Shown here: piece after piece, positions 27,601 through 40,300 of the stretch
Numbering within the stretch: the first letter of the stretch is position 1
Layout of the letters: the number at the start of each line of letters is the position of its first letter
Source: Archegozetes longisetosus
Taxonomy: Eukaryota > Arthropoda > Arachnida > Sarcoptiformes > Trhypochthoniidae
Reading direction: 5' to 3'
Assembly: GCA_018873245.2 (NCBI GenBank)
Contig: JAEMBT020000006.1
Location: forward strand, 8,763,855 to 8,827,854
DNA: 64,000 nucleotides
Position numbers and translations under genes: made by a program
The notes under the pieces: generated by a model
What the model saw: only the letters and a program-made list of their open reading frames with translations
Databases searched by the model: none
What the model was told of the DNA's origin: nothing

Positions 27601-28324
27601 TTTTCAATTATTTCAAATCAAATAAATGAAGACTTTGAACGAGTTCTCTTACCATATATTTGTTTCTCATTCTGATTGAATTCTCTTTGAAGTACTTGTG
27701 TATAAAAATATGAACTGAAAGTATTAACATATCATTTTAGGCTAGAGTCTCTATTCATTAAATTAATTTCTAGTTTTGAAAAGTTCTACTAAAAACGCTT
27801 TAAGTCAAACAAAGTTCAAATCAAAAGTGATATGAGCGAAAAAGATTGAAAAGTTTTAAAAAAATAATATTTACCAAAAATCGTTCAATATGTTGAAAGT
27901 GGTTCAAATTTGATCATTTTTGTAGTAGGTTTAGAAACAAATATTTATAATTAGAACAATTTGGTAAACCGTTCAAAGTTAATCCGATGTTATAATGAAA
28001 GATAATCTAATGATTCGATGGAAAAGTTAATAAGACTTTACTAGGCGCAGACGCAACTCTTGGTTTGAATCGTATTTATATTAGAAGCGATAACACAAAT
28101 AGAGTGCTTCAAATAGAGCTCAATGTTAACATCGATTTGAAAAGCTCGAGCAATTCGATACTATATTTCAGATATACTACGCTCTTTTCCAGACATAATA
28201 GTCACTAAGTTTAACCCAATCTTCTACACACTTCTAGTAACCAAATGGGATAAAAAGTTTGTTTCTATTATCTAATCCCAGTCAAGATGGTGAGGATCCT
28301 GAAGATGATGAAGATGAGTTAATC

Positions 28325-31300
28325 ATGGATTGTCGTCAATATATGATTTTAATAATAGCAGCGCTAAGCAGTGCTTACAATATTAGCTCAAATCAAGGCA
28401 AGTATTGCTTAATTCTTATTTCCAAAAATTGCTTAATTCCTATTCTTAAAAAATTGCTTAATTCCTGTCTCTCAGTGTCAATACTGAAAATTGACTCAAT
28501 TAATTGAGTTAAAACTGACTTACAATACGTATTTATTGATTGAAATCGTCTGGAAACTCATGAAATTGATAATAAATTGTTTGGCTTTGCAATTAAGCAG
28601 TTAGAAAAAGAGAAATAAAAGTAAATGAAATTCAATGTACAAATAGATTGTAGTGCTATTTCAGCTATTCTAATGATTCACCTATTGAACAGCTTTATAT
28701 TTGATGATTAGCTCAATATTTAGTAATCATTTGTCTGAATTATTGTTTAATTAGTTCAAACTATCTTTATAATTGATTACAACGCTCTAACTTCTATTCT
28801 TATTAATCATTTCAGTTTTCACCTTTCATTCATTAATAAATTATTGAATTTTTAGTTGACAAAATTTTCAATATAACACTAATTATAATTTCATAGCTCT
28901 TAATCTGCAAATCTAGAACTCAGTCTGAAAGAGCAGTATTTCAACTTGTTTTGAATTTTGTAGAATTCATCAAATTGAATCATTCAAAGCAGTGGTTGTG
29001 AAATATTTGAGTGCGCAAACCACTTATATTCAGTTAAAGAGACGCATCTACCCAGACAAAGGCTAGAACTAATTGCATAGATCTATAGATCTTGAGGACC
29101 ACCTGAAGGCTATTCAAATCTATTTTGAAAATTTTCCGGTTAAAAGCAAAAATTTAATGGAACGGACTTTCATAGCTTACAATTCAATATACTTATAAAC
29201 ATAAATGAAGTCGAGCAACGCTAACCTTCTTAAATCTATTTCTTTCAAATTCATGTTCTTATGTTCTGAAATATCACGAACTCGAGGAAACAAAACGACA
29301 TGAAGAGAAACAGTACTATTTCAGTACTGTATGTGACAACAAATTTGTGGTTGTTATCATAGTAGAGACTCTTCAGTCTCTATCAAGCGCGAGTAAGACT
29401 CTTCAAAGTTTATTTTGATTTAGGGTTGTAAATTTTGATTTAGGACTGTTATAAATTAAAGAATTTAATAAATTTGTCAAAATTCATGTTCAACTTCATA
29501 CTGATCAGTGTAGAAAACTACTAAAGTAAACCAAACAACATACTGGAAATAGAAATTGTTTGTCTCTCTAAGTCAAATTTAGTTTAAGAAAAACGTATTT
29601 TATTTATTTTTACCTTAAATGTTCGAAAATATTCAAATGATAAAGTACTATACAATATTGTGCAGGCCATAAAACCAAATAATCCGCGATAGATACAAAT
29701 AGTGTCTGATAGAGAGTTCGTTGCTACGCTTTTAGGGCACGTTTCCTTTAACACACTGTTAGCTATTAATATATGTACATAATGTGCTTTATCCTATTGA
29801 ATTTAATTTTACAAATATATGAATAACCCGTTGAATGCATCCTTACGCATCACTTTGCTACAGTTACTATCGGCTATTCATAAGTTTTTAACTGTATAGT
29901 TAGGCATCATTTTATATGCTATATCTACTGAAAAATCCCCTCAATTACTACACTTTTTCTACTCACTCATTCAAATTTCCAGAATCGAGACCCTCGAGCC
30001 TTGATTGAGTGCTCCAGTTTGAGACTCGAGAGTGACAACCCTCGAGAATAACGACCACTACAAAAAATGAATCTTGAATAATTACTGCTCAAATTGAATG
30101 AGCAAATTGTCAAAATCTAGTAACTATACTGTAGCCACAAATTTATCTGGTTATCCACTAAAATTCAATATTTGATTTGGGTTTTAATAAAAAATATCAA
30201 ATTTTAGTTTTAAATTGTTTTATATTCGTAATCTGCAAGCACAAGACCGAAAATTTCGGTCTATTCTAGGAAGTATTTATATTAGCAATTATTTTGAAAA
30301 TAGCAATCAGTAAATTTCGATCTCATAAAAATTTGAAATCGTGAACAGCAATAACTGCGAGTCAAGAAAGAAAAAGACAGTGAGAGTGGCCTCAAGTTGA
30401 CAATCAATCATTTAGTGTTCGTAAACGTCTTGACATATAATCCAAATGATAGCCCAAATGTTGATTTTTTGTTTGTGGATATGAATCGATGGATCGCACG
30501 AATCTTACGCCGTATTACATAACTTAAATCAAATATGTTGTAGTATAACATTGACTATAAGTTATTATATAAGTAGGGATTTTGTCAGTCTATCATATTC
30601 ACCAATTTTACATTTGCTATACGCTCAACTGTCGAATATGAATATGAATATGGATATGGATATGGATATGGATATGGATATGAATATAAATACCAAAAGT
30701 TTATCACAAACCTCTGATAACACTTCAAATAACAACAAGTTGTTCACTAAATTCAATCTTTTCATGATCATAATGTGAAACAGAATTTTTATTAATGATT
30801 CATTTTTTATCTTTTTTCAGTGCTGCAGTTCTTTTAGTTACTATTCTTCTCAGTCTAATAGAGATTAAGTTATGAACTGCAATCATGCAAAAAATGTTCT
30901 TTTGAAATTTTTATCAGTTGTAATTCTTGCGTTTCAGATTATAATAATACCAATAGATTCTCTTAAATTTAATCTAATTTAAAATCTTCTTAAATAAATA
31001 AAGTTTTGTGTTTGCGACTCAGATTTTAAAAAATGACGTATTAATTATTAAATTTTATTTTTCATGCTAAATACCTTATTTTGCGCACAAAATCGATGTT
31101 TGCCTACAGAAACGTTTGTTAATTCTTAACTGATGCAAAAAATTAATCTCAATAATGAAAGTCAGTGAACAGTCGAAAGGTTTTCACTTTATTAATAACT
31201 TACTTAAATTACATTAAAATATTTTGAAAGTCATAGAATAACTTAATTGGTTTTGAAGAAGCAATTTCACGAGCTTTTTCTCATTAGTTAACTTTAATAC

Positions 31301-34300
31301 AATTAAATATAGAGAATTAGAGAATAAGCTCCTAATTAAATATCTAAAAAATACAACTAATCTTCAACAAACAATATGTTGGCAATATACACATATGGCG
31401 TGAAAAATTCAAACAGACTTCACTTGGCTTTCACTTGAATTATACAAATTCTAGAAGTAAGCATTGACATTCTATTGATATACTCCAGAGAATTGTTATT
31501 AAATTTGTGTTGAGTTAAGGTGAGATCTTCTGTTTGCGATTTGGTCTTGATTGATTGTCCCGTAAAGTTGTTGCTTGAACACAACGCAACCTTAATGTCG
31601 ATTGTTATCTGTAAGAATTACTATTTAGTAGTATAGGTCAGAATACTGTCTAATATGAATATATATCAAATATGCTTAATTAAAGCTTATTTAATGCAAT
31701 TATTTTCAATTATAATCTATTCATTTTTGATCTAATCATTTAAATATAAGTGCAATTGTATTATTGAATGATTTGGAAACCAATTGTGTAAAAGTTTGAG
31801 CCGTTCAAAGCATTGAGAGGTGAAAACTATTGATGAAAATAAAGTTGAAAGAAAAAGTAGTCTAAAAGCAGAGTAACACAGTTTGAATAGTAAAAGTCAA
31901 GTTTTTGAATAAAAGCAAAATAATATGGAAGCAATTTATTTCACATTTTTCTATTAAAAACCGACTCCAACTGATCAATCATAAACGCAAAGCTAATATA
32001 AATTTCTGGAAGGCTTACTCCAGAGTTCTTAGTTCAGAATTGTTACTTAAGAATTGTTACTTAAGAATTGTGGCATAAGAGATATACTGTAGTACTACTA
32101 CCCTGTGGTAAATATATATTTCTTTGGTTAAAATTGACTTATCTTAAGAGAAATTCTTCAATAGTGTTAAGTGTCATGATTTATTTTTCCATTCTCTTGA
32201 GCATTAATTTTTACATAAACAACTTGCGGTTCTCATTGTTGTGATTTAAACTGCAAAAAACTTGTTATATTCTGACGTTCAGTACAATTTCAATGGTAGT
32301 TTAGAGGACTCCCAAATGAATTGACTTTTTGTTTTCAATCAAGAAAGAGAATCACGTTCGCATATATACAAATTCAACCAAGTCAGCATTAGGACAAAAC
32401 TTTACAAAAATATACTCTACGTGAATTCGCGATCTCTGTTCCGCACTGCGAGATCGTATTCCACCTCAAGTTTGGCTGCCTTTTTGTACGCAGTACACAT
32501 CCAAAGTGCCTAAAAAGCGTACTGCAATACAGATCTAAAGTGCCTAAAAAGCGCACTGCTTTTGCTTAAATCAAACTGCTTTTTCGATGACAATCAAGTG
32601 GCGTGACTTTAACTTGCATCTATTATCTATGGCATTAATTGGAAAGATTTTTTACATGAAAGTCCCTCAAATCTATATTAATCAATGCTGGTTTAAATTT
32701 GTTTCATAATTTATAATTCAATTTTGGAATTAGTTTTTTGCTCAAATTTGTCTGATTTATTTCTCAAATTATGTCCCTAGAGGTTGCAATACAATAGAAC
32801 AAGTTTAGCGATCATTTAGTAAAATCTAACTTCTCAGCAATTGCTAATATGCAAAATAATGGTAATGAACATTGATTTTATCCATTTATTGAAGCTGTCT
32901 CATTCACTTATATTCATAACTATGTTCATAGTCAAAATGAAATTAAGTGGTGAAAATGAGAGAAAATGCAATGAATTAATAACTGTGTTCATTATTAATC
33001 TGCATAAAAAGTTGATGTTAGATTGAGCTGCAAATAAACATAAAACTATTTTATCATATATTTATTAGGATCTATACAAACCAGTTTCGAATGAACATCT
33101 TACGTAAGAAAACAGAATTCTATTCATCCAAAGCTAACATTTCTATTTAGTGTTGAGTACGAGATCTGATATAATCGCTAGTCTTCATCAATTGACTTAA
33201 TCTAATACCATATGAACCAAGCATTGTTCTTAACTGAATAACAGGTCGTAAGTGTTAGCATATGTTAAGATATGTTAACGTACTGATTGATGACACTGAA
33301 GATATGGTAATAATTAGTAAAATTAGAATTTGAACAGATAAATAAATTTAGAATTTGATTAGAGCTGAAAGTAGAATGACTGGTAGTAAATCTTATGGCA
33401 TGCAATTTTGGTTGAATGAGGAAATTTAAGAAGAAATTTAAGAAGAGAGACTGAATTTAGTTTGATATTCTAAACAAGTGTTGTTATAAATCATTGAAAG
33501 CTTCATTGATAGCGTAATTGACTTAGTGAAGTGCAATATTTTTATATATACTTTCCACAAAGAGACTTATAAGCGTAAAGTATGAGCTATTCATTTTTCA
33601 CAATAATATTCAGACTTGCACCACGTAAAATATAATCAAAATAAGTATCTTATTTTTTCAGTCAGGTAATAAGGAATAGAGAACAAAACTCGGCTATTGA
33701 AAAATGCCACTCTATCCCTCGCATCCTCTCTCTATCGCTTTAAAATTATTAATGCCTTGGTTAAAATCAAGTCAATCCAAATGAGCATCTTTTCTTATAA
33801 ATTACATCCCCTATCACTATTCAAAAAGTTTTAGATCTCAACCTTTTTCAATCGTGTGAAATATGTGTCAGATTAGGAAAATAAGTTATACTATTGATCG
33901 AACTTTCTCTAAAGCTCAAAATTAACTCACAAATTCTAGTATTAGTTAATCAAATTAATAGTTTATATTAGTTACCACATAGAATAGATCGCATTTCACT
34001 CTTTCTCAACTCATTATTCATGAACCAATCAAGTTATTTGATCCAAATTAAAAGTATTTATGAATACATAAATATTCACAAATGATATACTTTTTAATTC
34101 GCATCACGTCAACTATTGATCACATATTTAGCTAAAATTCAAACATTCAATCCCAACTGATTTCATTTGAAAAATAACGGTTCATTCGACACAATAATCT
34201 CGGCTCAAACATGTCTTTGAAACTTGTCAACTGTTGAAAAAGTCAATGAATGACTTATCGAAAGTTATGGGGTTTTAACTGAGATATTTTGCAAATAGAA

Positions 34301-37300
34301 AATTGAAACTTTCAACACTTTTCTGACTTGTTCGACGATTTGGTCATTTAAGATCAGTATAACCAAAATGTTAACTAATATCGAATGAGCAAAGAATCTT
34401 CTATGATTAATGATAAAGAATATTAATTTTTGAATAAAATTAAAGATTATTAAGTGAGAAGTGTGTGTGCGGCAAAGTTTAAGAAGAAAAAAATGATTTT
34501 TGGCCGAGCATTTTGGGTGTGGAAATGCAATCAAATAAGGGTGTATTCATTTAGACACGCAAATAAGCCATATATTGAAAAGTGCAAAAACCAGCACTTC
34601 TTCTCTTATGCAAATTTATCATTTCTATAACTTCTATCTATTGAAGCCTTCCAGCCGATCCATTAGTCTTTCTAATTGCTTCTGGGGATCTACACCATCC
34701 TCACGCGGTCTGATCGCTAGTCTCAATAATCAACCAAATAGTCAAAAAGATAAGGTGCGAAGTTTTATGTTTAAAGGCTAGCCAAGCGTTCGGTAATATA
34801 ATGCCGAATGCAATTCGGCAGAAGGTTAGGCTTATATAATGCAGAATTGCATTGAACAAAAGGTTAGGCTTCTCATGATTTTTAGCTCTATGATCAAAAA
34901 TATATATCAGATGCACACCATTCTTAATCCCAATAGGAATCACATCATAAGCAACATTATATTTCCTCCATATAAGTTCATTTAAGCGTAAAAATCAAGG
35001 ATATGTGCAGCATATCAACAAGAATGCATTGATCACAAGCTAACATTTTCCTAAACGGCCACTTCTTTCAAGTTTACACTTAACTTGTTATTGAATTTCT
35101 CCCTAATTCCTCCTCCTTTTAATTCCTACTAAGTATTCAAATTAGAAAGAAACTTATCGCTTAAATAAATATTCTAAACATTCTCTATTAAATTAGTGGC
35201 TGTTGAATCAGAGATAAAATTAGTTAACATCAATTATTTAATAAGAGTAAAGGAACACGCATTTCACTACAGTTTGAAACGCTAAAATCATTCATAGCAA
35301 CGAGAAAAACAGCTATGATCTCCCTGTCATCTGTCATGAGTCTCGTTTTTAATTTAATTTTTAATTGTGATTTTGTTTTTTATCTAAAATTATTTTTAAA
35401 ATATTCAATCTGACCTTGTATGAATGATTACGAGAAAATATAAATATATTTTGCATAGGAATGCATTGTTCCTTATTGCTATGTATCGCTTGGTGTTACT
35501 ATGCATCAGTTTAGTTTGATCTGCAATGTTTTCATTACAATTTATATTTATATATGTACGGACACTCCGATTGCTAATAAAGCGTAAGATATCTTATAAG
35601 ACAAGTTCGTGTGATATGAATTACTTTCTGTCTGTATATTAACATGTGCTGAGTTCACAAACATAAAAAAATAATCTTTTATAACATTTCTAGATAGTAA
35701 TTACGAGTATTGTCTTATCCTTCATTATGGCTTGACTTATCTGAAGGAAGTTTAGTTGGATTGACAAAAACTATATAAGTTGAAGTGCAAGTTGAGGATA
35801 ATTGGTGGTTATAGCTATTTATAGGATTAATGTTTAAATTTGTCAACTATCTATAAATCCATAAGTTATATTTTGACAATGTTTTTACCTATTCAATTAG
35901 CTGTTCGTAGCTATAGCTATGTCGTATTTACAATAGACAGCTTTGAGCAATAAAACTAAGATCTGTGTCAGTTATTTCCAGGCTTAGGTTGCAATATAAA
36001 CTTTTTATCTTTCAACGTACATAACCTGTAATGTACAAACATGTATTATTATAACCTATTAATAGTAAGCTATTATTTGAGGATTTGAAAAGGATAGTAA
36101 AAGTGTAATTCTGTTATAATAACAGATCAAACTAATAGGTTGATTACAGACACTTGATTGTTGTCCCCAAAGAGATGAGTGCTCTAAACTTATAGATAGA
36201 AAATATGAACTCAATAATTACCAAAACGATTGAATTATTGAATATTCATTTTGATTGGATAAATACTAGTATAAAAATAATTCGAGCAAAAACCAAGTAT
36301 AAAACAATAATTAATGTAAATCGACGTCTCAATGTAATGGTAAACGTGCATCAGATATCAGATATGGTCATTGGCATCGATTACAGGGCGACTTAATATT
36401 AAGTCTAAAGGGGAGGTTAAATGTGTAGATCTAAATGTTGAATATGAGGTTTACCTGAACATAAATCTTGTCTTTTCTATCATGTCTATCATGTCTATGA
36501 TGTGTATGATGTCTACGATATTGGTCTAAAATAAAGAAAATGAAAGCACTGTACACTTGAGTGTGTACTAACTCTTGAGAGCGTGCCATACTCTAATGCC
36601 TGACACTTATATTATTTTATAGAGTTCACATCCAAGAACTGGATTTTAGCTCATTCTCCCTCTACAGATCAAGTCACGCAAACCTTTTCCAAAAGACTAT
36701 ATTTTAATTTAGCAAATTTGGCCTCTTTGTGGACTTTGTAGCAAATAATGATACCACAAAGAGAGCATTTGTTGACATAATAGATAGCGTTGAATATACT
36801 GCATTACTTCTCAACTATAGTACCGCATTATGTCCAAAATATAATTCTTTCCCAGGAATCATCGTTTTCGGTCATAACTCTATTCCAAATTTACTTCCAC
36901 TCGCAACTCAAATTATTAAGCTTTTATATTCTCATCAATCGTTTTATTCACAACTGAATATTTCTATTTTTGAAAATGCTTTCCAGCTTTGTTTTAGTCT
37001 CAGGCTCAACCTGAGTAAGCTTGAGCTCTCAGCTCGAGCCAGACATATTACACTTGAAATCCAAGTTAATGCTTAAATGTTGTACATATAGTTGAAAAAC
37101 GTTAGTCATGTTTTACAAAACAATACAAGCATTAATGCACCTAGAATGCAACAATTACCATAAACGTAATCATGCAAAAAGTGGTAGCGTTTTAGGACTT
37201 CAGTAGTCAGTGTATATATTGATCTTAAGTTACTGGTCATTGTTTATGTCTAGCAATTGATAGAAAAAAGATCACATTATTTGCATTGAAATAGTAGTTC

Positions 37301-40300
37301 GCTTAAGACAAGGTGACACTAGGCTAAATAAGTCTTATATACGGTAGCTTTAATCTTATTCGAACTGTATATAACCAATAAATATATTTCTTTTCCATGT
37401 AAGAGCCAAACTCTGCTAGTCTATATTTGCTTATATACAATACTTTCTAAGACTCGACTCCAACTACTCTCTTCCCTGGAGTCTTAGTCTTAATTTTATC
37501 TTAATTGTCTTAAGTTTTACCGCGATTTCTTCTTTTTTATTGCAATGCATTGCAGCATGTCGTTTCTGTTTGCGAACTATCAGAACTCTTATTTATCAAA
37601 GTTCTCATGAAAATTTCAACGAAAACTGGATACAAGATGGAATTATTGAGAGACGAAAAAATTGAAGCATATTAAATTTTTAATGAAAGAATATAAGCGA
37701 ATAAGAAGGTTGGTCAAAAGAGAAATAAGGGTGAATAGGTTGAATAAGAAGTGAGTTGATAGAGTTTATTTAGTAAAACAAAGTTGTCAGTATGTGAAAT
37801 ATAACATTGCAGCATTCGCCTCCTGCACCCTTTTCACCGTTAACGAAAACATTGATTACGCGTTTCACTCCGAGTGTCATTAAATTGACTCATTTGTCAG
37901 CGGAACAAACACTGCTACTGTTTATATATTATATGTGTTCGACTAAGCCTGATATCCATCCAAAAGCTGATTGTATAATACGTTCTGAGAAATTCGTCCT
38001 CTCCTGCAATTGCACTAAAGGGGGCTGTTTTCTAGTCTTATCTCCACTTGATCTTCACTCGATCCCATCTGAACTTATTTGACAGCATCTGATTTTAATT
38101 AATCGAATAGACTTCTATTCTCTTTCTAGATAAATAAAAAATAATTCCATTCGATAACTTTTACCTATTTTTTATGTCTTACAACAGACGTAATCGTCAA
38201 CATAATGTTCTTACAGGACTGGTCAAAGCTATTTGACATACTCTCTCGGAGCTATTTCACACACTTTCCAAACCTGCTTCATATACTCTCCCAACTTATT
38301 TGACTTACTCTCCCAACTTATTCCACATACTCTCCCAACTTATTCCACATACTCTCTCAGCTTATTCCAAATACTCTCCCAAACCTACTTCACATACTTT
38401 CTCTAAGCCTTTAACACTATGTCGTGTCTTTTGATTAATACTATCGTTGATCTTGAACATTAAATTCTGAAAATGGAGCTCTAGTCATGTTTCTAATCAA
38501 TCAAATTAAAGGTCTCTATAGATAAATTTGTTTTGAAGAAGAAATGCATTTTTAACACTTATTCATTGCTGATTAATTTGACACTTTAACCCCTTAGCGT
38601 GAGAGCAACTATGAAACCAACTGACAATTTGATGAATAATTTTATCTAAAACTACTTGCAATGAATTTAAATTACTTTATATTTATGAAACTTTGCTATA
38701 ATTTATTTTTATATCACCCATTTGGTAGACTTTCGCTACAGTATATTTGATAATGAATACTGAATATTATAAACAATATTTGAAATGCCTATTTCCTCTC
38801 AGAGTCTTCATTTTCATAATATCTCATCGTATGCCTTGAAGAGTAGCTTTCCTTAGAATAGCTTTCCAGTGAAATATAGTCAATAGTAAATTATTTATTT
38901 GCTTGTTTCCAGAACAGATTTATCTAAAATAATTCAAGTCTTGTTTCGTTAATCAGTCAATTTTGGTTATAAACTCATTTGAACTGTTTCAATCGATGTG
39001 TAATTCTAGTTCTGGTGAACTTTTTGGATGAGATTTTACCATATCTGTAGTTTATTGAATGAATTATTATTAGATAGAGTTACTATGATTTTGCATTTAG
39101 TACTTGAATATACAATATAAAGTATATATATGTATGTACATACATATATACAATATTATATATATTTTAATTTGTATTCAATGTGATATGTGATGCTGCA
39201 TAAAAACTAATTCTATACTTTCATGCATTTTAATTAGTCATTGCAGCTCAATGAAGTTATTACTTAAATATTAAATTACACCTTTAACATATAAGCCTGT
39301 TTTAAGTTGATTTTTACAAAACTTATATTTATAGCATTCTCTCCTCAAATCGACATTAAAATCACGGATTAATTCTAATTAACTGCTTTGTTAATACGTG
39401 ACTCAGTTTCTAAGAAACAGGTTGAAAACTATATGGATTTGTATGAATTCTGTATGAAAATCGTATGAATTGTTACAGAATTGTTGCAGAATTCTTGTTG
39501 ATTAAATTGGATCTAAGATTAGTGTTGAATAAGTGAAGCTGATCTTGAAATACATTAAGAAGAATTAGAGTTTATTGAATAATTTAAAGCGTGTGTAGGC
39601 TGTGAAGAGAAGGTATTTTACATTTTATAGAGAACTATAGGATGAAATAATTGTGTTAAGCCCTGATCTCAGACTGTGCAATAGCTAATAACTCAATTAT
39701 TCGGTTTTACGCCAACGGGACTTGTATTGCACTATTCTATTAGATCTCTAGAGTCTTTATGCTTTTCAGGATTAAGCCAATCGCCAATGCATGCCTTCAT
39801 TGTTGCACAGAAGCTTGAGGATTATACAGTTTCATAAGATAGCAGAGCGTTTGGCAAATTGATTAGAAGACCTATCAATAACAAAAAATGCCCACAACAA
39901 AAGTTCTACTTCCTTAAGAATTGCTCTATAGAATACTAAGCAAAGGCCCATCTATTGAAACACCGCTAAACCGCTAAACAGACCATATTCTCTGATATCA
40001 ACTTTTAATTGGCATTTCATAATAATGCTTGATTTATCAGTTTCTAAATAAGCAAAACTTTACTTATTAGATAACTTACACAAAAACTACAGTAAACCAG
40101 TTCTTTTTAGGCTAAGGCTTTCACTGTGCGCTCGACTATAATGAATGATAGTCTGCATCAAATACATCCAATGCATCGAATGCATCAAACGCTTCAAACT
40201 TAATTCAATAAGCAATGATTAGAGCCTATCCTTTATATACAGTGCACTATTACTGTTGATATACTACTACTAGTAGACCCTAAACCTTATACCACTAGTC

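Larger units (their letters stand above)
17805..28324. other. Space between the divergent lachesin paralogs
   Basis: No recognisable exon other than the candidate at 28325. The region holds two foldback-B copies, one MITE copy at 24545-24682 and a short CCTAACCTAACCTAA at about 24150. Reading frames of up to about 100 codons here look like chance: they are rich in Phe, Leu and Ser from AT-rich DNA and have no domain. The 5' exon or exons and promoter of the minus-strand paralog must lie here or further right. Confidence 0.5.

Noticed and set aside
36729-37076. 115-codon plus-strand frame
   Set aside because: Longest frame in the gene-poor half, but no domain, no codon bias, no splice or promoter context, and composition as expected from chance.
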